Part shown: piece after piece, positions 9,659 through 17,436 of the stretch
Layout: the number at the start of each line of letters is the position of its first letter
Numbering within the stretch: the first letter of the stretch is position 1
Source: Pseudomonadota bacterium
GTDB lineage: Bacteria; Pseudomonadota; Alphaproteobacteria; Rhodobacterales; Rhodobacteraceae
Direction of reading: 5' to 3'
Assembly (NCBI GenBank): GCA_021779835.1
Contig: JAJXZX010000018.1
Location: 1-64,000 of the forward strand
Length of the DNA: 64,000 bases
Notes under the pieces: generated by a model
What the model was told of the DNA's origin: nothing
The model's input: only the letters and a program-made list of their open reading frames with translations
Database searches by the model: none
Translations under genes and position numbers: made by a program

Positions 9659-10624
9659 TCACGCGCCATCAAGGAAAAGTCGCGCCTGTTGCAGCGCCCG
9701 TTCCGCGTAAAATCGCAGTTTCGGGTCATCTTGCGCCATGCGCGGCACCGCCCAGCCGCAGGAGGCAAAGCAGCGCAGCATGACAAACATCGGCAAAAGC
9801 GCGATGTCGGCGGCGCCAAGCGGGCGCACCGCCCCGTAGCCGTCCAGCGCCGCTTGCAGCAGGTTCGGGTAAGCTGGCTCCGCCAGATTTTGCAGCATCA
9901 GCGTCGCCAGATCGTAAAGACGGAAGCCAAAACCGCAATCGTCAAAGTCGATAAGCCGCAGCTGCGACCCATCCACCAGGATATTCTCGCGCATCAGATC
10001 CGCATGGATCAGCCCGTAATCCGCCCCCGCCGCGCGGTAGTCTGCCAGCTTGTCCAATGCCCGCGCCCGCGCCGTTTGCAGCACCTCCGCCTCCGCCGAC
10101 GTCAACGCGGGATTATCCCAGAAGCGGCCCCAAAACGGCTCCGGCCCCAGCAGGCCACCCTCATCCCAAGATGGCCGCGTAAATCCCTCGGGCAACACCA
10201 TCGCGTCGGTCGCGTCGTGCAAGGCGGCCAGCATCCGCCCCACCGCCGAAAACATTGCACATTGCTCCGCGACCGAGCCCACAAGCGGGTGGTAGGCCGC
10301 GCCCAACGGCCTCCCCTCAACCCATGCCACTACCGAGGCAACCCGTCCCGTCGGCAGACACGCCACCAGATCGCCCGAACCTGCCGGAATCGGTTCCGGC
10401 ACCGCCAGCCCCGCCCGCGCCAGCGCCAGCGTCCAGCGCAACTCTGACCGGATCGCGCCCGCGCTCTGATACTCCCGCCGATGCAGCCGCAGCGCCGCAT
10501 GACGCCCGTCCGCCAACACCACCTCGAACACCGCGTTTTCGCGGTGCGTCACCAGTCGCGGTGGCGATGATGCCCCACCCCAAGCCCGCAGCGCCGCCTC
10601 CGCCTCTTGCGCGATCTCGGTCAT
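9659..10624 (-). CDS. Small-molecule kinase, APH/choline-kinase fold (hydroxylysine or ethanolamine kinase-like)
   Basis: 321 residues. The catalytic loop of aminoglycoside phosphotransferase-fold kinases is clear: LIHADLMRENILVDGSQ, followed by the metal-binding LIDFDDCGFGFR. The protein lacks marks of a dedicated antibiotic kinase. Its ATG overlaps the stop of the class III PLP gene by 4 bp. In vertebrates and in fused bacterial proteins, this kinase fold partners with ethanolamine-phosphate or phosphohydroxylysine phospho-lyases, and the upstream gene carries the signature of exactly that PLP subgroup. Inference: it phosphorylates a hydroxylated amine, which the partner then cleaves. Homoserine kinase type II is a less likely alternative. 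Confidence 0.72.
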   Translation of the reverse strand: MTEIAQEAEAALRAWGGASSPPRLVTHRENAVFEVVLADGRHAALRLHRREYQSAGAIRSELRWTLALARAGLAVPEPIPAGSGDLVACLPTGRVASVVAWVEGRPLGAAYHPLVGSVAEQCAMFSAVGRMLAALHDATDAMVLPEGFTRPSWDEGGLLGPEPFWGRFWDNPALTSAEAEVLQTARARALDKLADYRAAGADYGLIHADLMRENILVDGSQLRLIDFDDCGFGFRLYDLATLMLQNLAEPAYPNLLQAALDGYGAVRPLGAADIALLPMFVMLRCFASCGWAVPRMAQDDPKLRFYAERALQQARLFLDGA

Positions 10625-11886
10625 GGCATCGGTGTCTCGGCCAATACCGCTTCCAGAGTCTGAACCAACAGATCGACGTTCTCGCGCGAAAAAGGCATCG
10701 GCGGCCGGATCTTCAGCGTATTGGCCCCGCGCCCGATCTTGTTGAGCAGAACCCCATGCCTGCGCATCCCCTCAACCAAGCGGATCACGAAATCGGGCGC
10801 GGGCGTCAGGTTGCCCGCCTCGGTGAATTCCACGCCAAAGAACAGCCCCGCCCCGCGCACATCGGCAATCATCGGATGCCGCAGCGCCCGCAGCCGTTCC
10901 AACGCATAGGCCCCGACCTCGCGCGCGTTCACTACCAGCCCTTCAGCCTCGATCACCTCAAGCGTCGCCAGTGCCGCCGCGCAAGACACCGGATTGCCGC
11001 CGAACGTGTTGAAATAGCCAAAAGCGTTGCGAAAGGCCTGCATCACGTCGGGCCGCGCAACCACCGCCGCCACCGGATGGCCATTCGCCATCGGCTTGCC
11101 AATCGTCACCACATCCGGGGCAAAGCCCAGCGCCTCGTGACCCCACCAATGCGTGCCCAAACGGCCAAAACCGGGCTGCACCTCATCGGCGATCAAAATC
11201 CCCCCCGCGCGGCGCACCACCTCGACCGTCGCATCGAGAAACCCCTTGGGCAGCGCCGGGAAACCCTCGTTGGCAAAGAAGGGGCACAGCATCAGGCTGG
11301 CAAAGCCGTGGCCCGATGCCTCCAACTCGGCAATCGCTTGCGCGACATGCGCGGCAAATGTGGTGCCTCCGTCCGGCGCGCGCAGCGTATCGGGCGACGG
11401 CACCAGCCGCACGTTCGGCGCATAGCCCCCGATCGGCGGACGGCGGGTCGATAGCTGACTGACCAGCGCCGTATTGCCGTGATAGGTGTTGTCGGTGGCA
11501 ATCATCCCGGTCTTGCCGGTCATCGCCTGCCCCATGCGCAGCGCGACGTCATTCGCCTCTGACCCGGAGCAGACCATCATCACCGTGCTCAGGTCATGGC
11601 CAAACTTTCCGGTCAGACGCTCGGCATAGTCCAGAATCCCGTCGTGAAGGTAGCGCGTATGGGTGTTCAGGGTCGCCGCCTGCGCCGCAATCGCCGCCAC
11701 AACTTTCGGGTGGCAATGCCCGACATGCGCCACGTTGTTATAGCAATCCAGATAGCGCCGCCCGTCGGCATCCCATAGCCAGACACCCTCGCCGCGCACG
11801 ATCTGCACCGGCTCCTCGTAAAACGTCGGCACGTTTGGCCCCAGCAGCCTGCGGCGACGGGCGAGCAGCGCTTCAGTGTCGGTCAT
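10621..11886 (-). CDS. Class III PLP enzyme, phospho-lyase-like (ETNPPL/PHYKPL group)
   Basis: 421 residues, aminotransferase class III fold. The PLP lysine is Lys264 in TIGKPMANGHPVA. That motif and the later YFNTFGGNPVSCA closely resemble ethanolamine-phosphate phospho-lyase and phosphohydroxylysine phospho-lyase rather than ornithine or GABA aminotransferases. The predicted reaction is elimination of phosphate and ammonia from a phosphorylated amino alcohol to give an aldehyde. It lies between arfB (4-bp overlap upstream) and the kinase (4-bp overlap downstream). Alanine-glyoxylate or beta-alanine transaminase activity is the alternative. Confidence 0.8.
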   Translation of the reverse strand: MTDTEALLARRRRLLGPNVPTFYEEPVQIVRGEGVWLWDADGRRYLDCYNNVAHVGHCHPKVVAAIAAQAATLNTHTRYLHDGILDYAERLTGKFGHDLSTVMMVCSGSEANDVALRMGQAMTGKTGMIATDNTYHGNTALVSQLSTRRPPIGGYAPNVRLVPSPDTLRAPDGGTTFAAHVAQAIAELEASGHGFASLMLCPFFANEGFPALPKGFLDATVEVVRRAGGILIADEVQPGFGRLGTHWWGHEALGFAPDVVTIGKPMANGHPVAAVVARPDVMQAFRNAFGYFNTFGGNPVSCAAALATLEVIEAEGLVVNAREVGAYALERLRALRHPMIADVRGAGLFFGVEFTEAGNLTPAPDFVIRLVEGMRRHGVLLNKIGRGANTLKIRPPMPFSRENVDLLVQTLEAVLAETPMP

Positions 11887-12305
11887 ATCTCATCCTCCGG
11901 GCGGGCGCGCAGCGCCTTGATCTGTCCGCGCTGCACCTTGCCTTCCACCCGCCTGCGCTGCGAGCCTAGCGTTGGTCGCGTCGCAATCCGGCGCTTTGGC
12001 GCAACCAACGCTTCACGGATCATTTCCACAAGCCGCTCGCGCGCCAGTTCGCGGTTGCGGATCTGGCTTCGGGTTTCCTCTGCACGGATCACAATCGCCC
12101 CTTCAAGCGTCCAACGCCGCCCCGCAATCCGCTTCAGCCGCGCCTTCACCGCAGGGGTCAGATGCGGACTGCGCGCCGCCTCGAACCGCAACTCAACCGC
12201 GGTTTCGACCTTGTTGACGTTCTGCCCACCAGGACCGGAAGAGCGTGAAAAGCTCTCGGTCAATTCCCAATCGGCGAGGGTAAGTGTGTCGGTCACGCGA
12301 AGCAT
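11883..12305 (-). CDS. arfB: Alternative ribosome-rescue factor ArfB (peptidyl-tRNA hydrolase)
   Basis: 140 residues. Releases stalled ribosomes by hydrolysing peptidyl-tRNA in the P site. The catalytic GGQ is in SSGPGGQNVNKVETAVEL (about residues 24-41), and the basic C-terminal tail (KRRIATRPTLGSQRRRVEGK) is what enters the mRNA channel. The frame is open further upstream, but the ATG at 12305 gives the usual length. Its stop overlaps the start of the class III PLP gene; no functional link is obvious. Confidence 0.92.
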   Translation of the reverse strand: MLRVTDTLTLADWELTESFSRSSGPGGQNVNKVETAVELRFEAARSPHLTPAVKARLKRIAGRRWTLEGAIVIRAEETRSQIRNRELARERLVEMIREALVAPKRRIATRPTLGSQRRRVEGKVQRGQIKALRARPEDEI

Positions 12306-12443
12306 GTGCGGACGGTAATTGAGCGGCGCGCGCAGGGAAACCATTTTCGTCAGCGCGCGCCGCAACCTCACCGCGCCTGCCGAACATGCTTGCCTGCCCG
12401 CGCCCGCACCATTAAGTCAGAACAACTGACCGCAGGAGCTCCC

Positions 12444-13295
12444 ATGCCGCAGGACGATCCCAAAACCCTTGTTTCCACTGCCTGGCTTGCCACCCATTTG
12501 CGCGACCCCGATCTGCGCGTGATCGATGCCTCGTGGTATCTGCCCGACATGGCCCGCAACGCCCGTGCCGAATATGACGCCGCCCACATCCCCGGCGCGC
12601 GCTTCTTTGATATTGACGAGATATCGGACCAGCGGTCCTCGCTGCCACACATGGCGCCCACGCCGGAAAAGTTCATCTCTCGCCTCCGCGCGATGGGAAT
12701 TGGCGACGGGCATCAGGTCGTGATCTACGATGGCCATGGGATTTTTTCCGCGCCGCGCGTGTGGTGGACGTTCCGCCTGATGGGGAAAACCGATGTGGCC
12801 GTCCTTGATGGCGGCCTGCCAAAATGGCTGGCTGAAGGCCGCGAGACCGAGGATATGCCGCCGATCGTCAAGGATCGCCACATGACCGTGCAGCGTCAGG
12901 CCGCGCTGGTGAAAGACGTGACGCAGGTCGCCGCGTCCTCCAAGCTCGGCGACTTCGAGATTGTCGATGCCCGCGCGCCGGGTCGCTTCCGCGGCGAAGA
13001 GCCGGAACCGCGCCCCGGCCTGCGCGCCGGCCATATCCCGAACTCGCGCAACCTGTTTCACCGCGATCTGATTACCCCAGAGGGCACGATGAAATCGCCC
13101 GACGCCCTGCGCGCGCTGTTCGAGGCGGCTGGGGTGGATCTGGCGAAGCCCGTCATCTCCACCTGCGGCTCTGGCATCAGCGCCGCGATCCTCGATCTGG
13201 CGTTGGAACGCATCGGCCATCGCGCACATTCCGTCTATGACGGGTCGTGGGCCGAATGGGGAATGTATGGCGATCTCAAGGTTGCTAAAGGATAA
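12444..13295 (+). CDS. sseA: 3-mercaptopyruvate sulfurtransferase (two rhodanese domains)
   Basis: 283 residues with tandem rhodanese domains. The catalytic Cys241 is in STCGSGIS; a CGSG loop marks 3-mercaptopyruvate rather than thiosulfate specificity. The N-terminal domain is non-catalytic, with DGHG where a Cys loop would be. The ATG at 12444 follows a CAGGAG site. The next gene, an aspartate/aromatic aminotransferase, starts 3 bases after the stop. That enzyme can make 3-mercaptopyruvate from cysteine by transamination, so the pair is a plausible cysteine desulfuration unit. Confidence 0.93.
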   Translation: MPQDDPKTLVSTAWLATHLRDPDLRVIDASWYLPDMARNARAEYDAAHIPGARFFDIDEISDQRSSLPHMAPTPEKFISRLRAMGIGDGHQVVIYDGHGIFSAPRVWWTFRLMGKTDVAVLDGGLPKWLAEGRETEDMPPIVKDRHMTVQRQAALVKDVTQVAASSKLGDFEIVDARAPGRFRGEEPEPRPGLRAGHIPNSRNLFHRDLITPEGTMKSPDALRALFEAAGVDLAKPVISTCGSGISAAILDLALERIGHRAHSVYDGSWAEWGMYGDLKVAKG

Positions 13296-13298
13296 ATC

Positions 13299-14480
13299 AT
13301 GTTTGAAGCCCTGAAACCGCAGCCACAAGACAAGATCCTGCAACTGATCGGGATGTATCGCGACGATCCGCGCGCCGATAAGATCGACCTTGGCGTCGGC
13401 GTCTATAAGGACGCGACCGGCCTGACCCCGGTGATGCGCGCCGTGAAAGCGGCGGAAAAGAAGCTGTGGGAGCAAGAGAAAACCAAGACCTACACCGGTC
13501 TGGCCGGAGAGCCTGACTATCACGCCGCGATGGCCTCGCTGATCCTCGGGCCGACCTATGATGCGTCCCGCCTTGCCGCTGCGGCCACCCCCGGCGGCAC
13601 CGGCGCCATCCGCCAAGCGATGGAGCTGATCCGTCTTGCCTCGCCCAACGCCACGGTTTGGCTGTCCAATCCAACCTGGCCGAACCATCCCTCGATCATC
13701 ACCTACCTTGGCATGAAATCCGCCGAGTATCGCTATTTCGATGCCGAAACGCGCGCCGTCGATTTCGAGGGGATGCGCGCCGATCTGGGCCGGGTGGCCG
13801 CGGGTGACGTGGTGCTGTTGCACGGCTGCTGCCACAACCCGACCGGCGCCAACCTGAACCTGACCCAATGGGCCGAGGTCGCCGACATCCTGACCGCGCG
13901 CGGCGCGATCCCGATGATCGACCTTGCCTACCAGGGGTTCGGTGACGGTCTGGACGCCGACGCCGCCGGCACCCGCCTGATCGCCGCACGGATGCCAGAG
14001 GTGCTGATCGCCGCCTCCTGCTCCAAGAACTTCGGGATTTACCGCGAACGGACCGGCATCCTGATGGCGCTGTCCTCGCCCGCGCAAAAGGTGGTGACGC
14101 AGGGCACGCTCGCCTTTCTGAACCGGCAGAACTACTCCTTCCCGCCCGACCACGGCGCGCGCTTGGTCACCATGATCGTCAACGATCCCGCGCTCCGCGC
14201 CGATTGGCAGGCAGAGCTGGAAGAGGTGCGCCTCAACATGCTCTCGCTGCGCGAGCAGTTGGCGGCAGAGCTGCGCCGCCTGACCGGATCGGACCGCTTC
14301 GGCTTCATCGCCCAACACCGCGGCATGTTCTCGCGCCTCGGCGCTACGCCGGAACAGGTGGAACGCCTGCGCACCGAACACGGCATCTACATGGTCGGCG
14401 ACTCGCGCCTCAACATCGCCGGGCTGAATGCGACCACGGTGCCAATCCTCGCGGCGGCGATCGTCAAGACCGGGATCTGA
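13299..14480 (+). CDS. Aspartate / aromatic amino acid aminotransferase (class I)
   Basis: 393 residues, PLP fold type I. The PLP lysine is Lys243 in SCSKNFGIYRERTG; CHNPTGANL and DLAYQGFGDG are the substrate and cofactor loops of AspC/TyrB. Length and N-terminus (LGVGVYKD) match this family. It follows sseA directly and is likely co-transcribed with it, which suggests it may transaminate cysteine to 3-mercaptopyruvate as well as aspartate or aromatic amino acids. AspC and TyrB cannot be separated on motif alone. Confidence 0.9.
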   Translation: MFEALKPQPQDKILQLIGMYRDDPRADKIDLGVGVYKDATGLTPVMRAVKAAEKKLWEQEKTKTYTGLAGEPDYHAAMASLILGPTYDASRLAAAATPGGTGAIRQAMELIRLASPNATVWLSNPTWPNHPSIITYLGMKSAEYRYFDAETRAVDFEGMRADLGRVAAGDVVLLHGCCHNPTGANLNLTQWAEVADILTARGAIPMIDLAYQGFGDGLDADAAGTRLIAARMPEVLIAASCSKNFGIYRERTGILMALSSPAQKVVTQGTLAFLNRQNYSFPPDHGARLVTMIVNDPALRADWQAELEEVRLNMLSLREQLAAELRRLTGSDRFGFIAQHRGMFSRLGATPEQVERLRTEHGIYMVGDSRLNIAGLNATTVPILAAAIVKTGI

Positions 14481-14510
14481 GGGCGAAGGCCCCACCCCAA
14501 CCGCCCATTC

Positions 14511-14535
14511 GGCGCGCGCAACACTGACGCGCGCC
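14511..14535 (+). terminator. Candidate hairpin after sseA-aminotransferase operon
   Basis: Arms GGCGCGCG and CGCGCGCC (8 bp) with a 9-base loop, about 30 bp after the aminotransferase stop. There is no clear T run, so it may be a weak or Rho-assisted terminator. Confidence 0.35.
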
Positions 14536-14641
14536 GATCACCGCTATACTTGTTGACCCAGAGGTGTGAGTATCCTTTCCACAGCGACGCACCCCCGTCG
14601 CCACGCGTCAACCGCAGCCCCACATCAGGAAAGATTTCCCC

Positions 14642-15466
14642 ATGCGCATCCGGATCGGCTGCCGCCTCGCTTACGTTTTCCCCCAGCCGACACCGATGAT
14701 CGCTTTGCTTAACGTCCATTACTCGCGCTTTGGCGATCTGGAGAAGCCAGACCACCTCATCACCGACCCCGCCGTCATGATCCAAAGCTACCGTGACGGG
14801 TTCGGCAACTGGTGCTCGCGCCTAGTCGCCCCCGCTGGCGCCTTGACGCTGTCAACCGAGGGCGTCTTTCGCGACAGCGGCCTCCCCGATCCCGTCCACT
14901 TGAACGCGATGCAACACGCCGTCGAGGACTTGCCGTCCGAGACGCTCTCCTGCCTGCTCGCCAGCCGCTATTGCGATACGGATGTGCTGTCAGAAACCGC
15001 GTGGCAATTGTTCGGCAACGCGCCGCTGGGCTGGGGTCGCGTGCAGGCGATCTGTGATTATGTGCATAACCACATCCAGTTCGGCTACGAATTCGCCCGC
15101 GCCACCCGCACCGCGTCCGAGGCCCTTTACGAGGGTCGCGGCGTCTGTCGCGATTACACCCATCTCGCCATCGCGTTCTGCCGCTGCATGAACATTCCGG
15201 CGCGCTACTGCACCGGCTATATCAGCGACATCGGCCAGCCGCCGCCCTATTCCGCCGGCGATTTCGCCGCGTGGATGGAGGTTTATCTCGGCAACCAGTG
15301 GCATGTTTTCGATCCACGCAACAACATGCCGCGCATCGGGCGCATCCTGATCGCGCGCGGACGCGACGCCGCAGATGTGCCGCTGACCCACACCTTTGGC
15401 CCCAACACCCTGACCAAATTCGAAGTCTGGGCCGATGAAATCCCCGAGACCGCCTCGGCGGGCTGA
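14642..15466 (+). CDS. Transglutaminase-like protein
   Basis: 274 residues. The core transglutaminase segment is GRGVCRDYTHLAIAFCR with the nucleophile Cys, then ARYCTGY, then FAAWMEVYLGNQWHVFDPRNN with the catalytic Asp. The position normally held by the catalytic His (before AWxEVYL) is Ala here, so classic protease or crosslinking activity is uncertain. The N-terminal beta domain is typical of bacterial members. AGGAAAG precedes the ATG. No signal peptide is seen. Role unknown; the family is often involved in amide or peptide hydrolysis. Confidence 0.8.
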   Translation: MRIRIGCRLAYVFPQPTPMIALLNVHYSRFGDLEKPDHLITDPAVMIQSYRDGFGNWCSRLVAPAGALTLSTEGVFRDSGLPDPVHLNAMQHAVEDLPSETLSCLLASRYCDTDVLSETAWQLFGNAPLGWGRVQAICDYVHNHIQFGYEFARATRTASEALYEGRGVCRDYTHLAIAFCRCMNIPARYCTGYISDIGQPPPYSAGDFAAWMEVYLGNQWHVFDPRNNMPRIGRILIARGRDAADVPLTHTFGPNTLTKFEVWADEIPETASAG

Positions 15467-15586
15467 TAAGGCATTTGCCTCAATCGCCCGCCGATTGGAC
15501 ATGCTCGCCAATCGGCGCGATTGCAGACTGGAAGCACGGTCTGCCCCGACACCAAGATCAGCTTTCTTGCCACTCCCGGCTTCTTC

Positions 15587-15613
15587 TTGGCAAAAATACT
15601 CCCGCCGGAAGCA
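15587..15613 (+). repeat. Intergenic repeat copy A (TTGGCAAAAATACTC core)
   Basis: 27-bp unit in the 214-bp gap between the transglutaminase gene and the thiolase gene. It shares a 23-base stretch beginning at 15579 with one mismatch to the reverse complement of 23868-23890, and about 21 of 27 bases with 30912-30938. Interpretation as an interspersed repeat of the lineage is inference. Confidence 0.6.
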
Positions 15614-15680
15614 TCCGACCCGCGCACGGCTCACCGTTCGCGCATAGCAGGCTAAAATGTGCCCCGTGCAAAAGCCAGCG

Positions 15681-16856
15681 TCACACCCGCTCGATCGCCA
15701 AGGCGATGCCCTGCCCGCCGCCGATGCACATTGTGATCAGCGCGCGTTTCCCCCCCGTCCGCTCCAGCTCATACATCGCCTTCACGATCAGCAAGACCCC
15801 GGTCGCCCCCACCGGATGCCCAAGGGCAATCGCGCCGCCGTTCGGGTTGACCTTCGCCGGATCAAAGCCCAACTCGCGGCTCACCGCCACCGCTTGCGCG
15901 GCAAAGGCCTCGTTCGACTCGATCACGTCGAAATCCGCCGCCGTCAGCCCGGTTCGCGCGAACAGCGCCCGCACCGCTGGCACCGGGCCGATCCCCATCA
16001 CCTCGGGCCTGACCCCGGCGTGGCCATAGCCCAATATCCGCGCCCGCGGTTTCAGCCCGGCGCGTTCCGCCGCATCCGCCCGCGCCAGCACCAGTGCCGC
16101 CGCGCCGTCATTGATGCCGCTCGCATTGCCCGCCGTGACTGAGCCGCCCTTCTGGAACACCGCCTTCAGCCCGGCCAACGCCTCGATACTCGTCGCCTTC
16201 GGATGCTCGTCCACCTCGAAATGCACATGCCCCTTGCGGGTTTGCACCTCGACCGGCACGATCTGGCTGGCAAACCGCCCCTCGGCAATCGCCCGCGCCG
16301 CCCGCACCTGACTTTCCAGCGCGAAGGCGTCCTGATCCTCGCGGCTGACACCATGTTCGCGCGCGACATTCTCGGCGGTCACGCCCATATGCCCCGACCC
16401 GAACGGGCAGTTGAGCGTGCCCAGCATCATGTCCATCGCCTCGACATCGCCCATCTTCTGCCCCCAGCGCACGGCGGGCAGGATATAGGGCGAGCGGCTC
16501 ATCACCTCGGCGCCACCGGCAAGGCCAAAGTCCGCATCCCCCAGCATCAGCGATTGCATGACCGACACCACCGCCTGCGCGCCCGACCCACACAGCCGGT
16601 TCACGTTCATCGCGGGCACCGTTTCCGGCACCCCGGCCTGCATCGCGGCGACGCGGGAAAGATACATGTCGCGCGGCTCGGTGTTGATGACATGACCGAA
16701 CACCACATGCCCGATCTGCCCGCCCGCAACCCCGGCCCGCTCCAGCGCGGCCTTGGCCGCCACCGTCGCCAGATCGCCCGGCCGCACCGCTGCCAGCGCA
16801 CCACCAAAGGTTCCGATTGCGGTGCGCGCACCCGAGAGGATCACGATATCAGTCAT
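15681..16856 (-). CDS. Acetyl-CoA C-acyltransferase (thiolase)
   Basis: 391 residues, the standard length of tetrameric biosynthetic thiolases. The nucleophile is Cys89 (NRLCGSGAQA); the base pair is the His in GHPVGATG and the Cys in MCIGGGQG. It condenses two acetyl-CoA or cleaves 3-ketoacyl-CoA. Motifs fit the PhaA/BktB group, but no phaB is beside it. A MarR-type regulator lies just upstream on the same strand. Chain-length preference cannot be read from sequence. Confidence 0.9.
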   Translation of the reverse strand: MTDIVILSGARTAIGTFGGALAAVRPGDLATVAAKAALERAGVAGGQIGHVVFGHVINTEPRDMYLSRVAAMQAGVPETVPAMNVNRLCGSGAQAVVSVMQSLMLGDADFGLAGGAEVMSRSPYILPAVRWGQKMGDVEAMDMMLGTLNCPFGSGHMGVTAENVAREHGVSREDQDAFALESQVRAARAIAEGRFASQIVPVEVQTRKGHVHFEVDEHPKATSIEALAGLKAVFQKGGSVTAGNASGINDGAAALVLARADAAERAGLKPRARILGYGHAGVRPEVMGIGPVPAVRALFARTGLTAADFDVIESNEAFAAQAVAVSRELGFDPAKVNPNGGAIALGHPVGATGVLLIVKAMYELERTGGKRALITMCIGGGQGIALAIERV

Positions 16857-16944
16857 GGAATTCGCCCTTCACATTGCTCACGGCTCCGGCGCCGCCCGTC
16901 CCCACAACGATACAGCCAAATCACCGCAATATGCCAAGCAGACG

Positions 16945-17373
16945 TTACGTCGGCAAATCAAGGATCTGCCGCAACACCCGTTGCAGCACCTCGCCATCGG
17001 GCCCAAGCGCCTGCACCGCCTCTGCATGAAACGCCTTTGCCGCAGGCACCAACTGCGCCATCAGCGCATCGCCCTGCGCGCTCAATCGCAGATCCAACAG
17101 CCGTTTGTCCGCGGCATGAGTGCGCCGCTCCAGATAGCCGACCTCTTCCAGCCGCACGATGGTTCGGCTGACCCGCGATTTCTCCAGATCCAGCCTGGCG
17201 TGAATGTCGCGCACACTGGCGGACCCAACCTGCGCCACATGCGCCAGCACGCGCCACTCCGGGATCGAAAGCCCGACCTGCTGAAGATGCGCCGCGGCAA
17301 AGGCTTTGGTGATCCGCCCGGCAGCCATCGACAACTGAAAGGGTAGAAACCCTGTAAGGTCAAACTCACGCAT
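16945..17373 (-). CDS. MarR family transcriptional regulator
   Basis: 142 residues. A winged helix-turn-helix core runs from about residue 35 to 105: recognition region SVRDIHARLDLEKSRVSRTIVRLEEVGYLERR, then wing ADKRLLDLRLS. The reading frame extends far upstream, but the ATG at 17373 gives normal MarR length. It is divergent from an MFS exporter, a common arrangement in which the regulator represses both genes. An inverted repeat lies in the shared promoter region. Confidence 0.88.
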   Translation of the reverse strand: MREFDLTGFLPFQLSMAAGRITKAFAAAHLQQVGLSIPEWRVLAHVAQVGSASVRDIHARLDLEKSRVSRTIVRLEEVGYLERRTHAADKRLLDLRLSAQGDALMAQLVPAAKAFHAEAVQALGPDGEVLQRVLRQILDLPT

Positions 17374-17408
17374 CGTTCCGCCCCCCCGTGTCTTCTTTCC
17401 TTTAAGAC

Positions 17409-17431
17409 TGCACGGTTTCGCGCGCCGTGCA
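17409..17431. promoter_or_regulatory. Candidate MarR operator (inverted repeat)
   Basis: TGCACGG and CCGTGCA form 7-bp arms with a 9-bp spacer. It lies in the 63-bp gap between the divergent marR and MFS genes, just before the MFS start. Position and symmetry fit a dimeric repressor site; binding is inferred. Confidence 0.45.
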
Positions 17432-17436
17432 ACCCA

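Noticed and set aside
12417-14495. 692-codon minus-strand frame over sseA and the aminotransferase
   Set aside because: Lies antisense to two genes with intact catalytic motifs; no recognisable domain.
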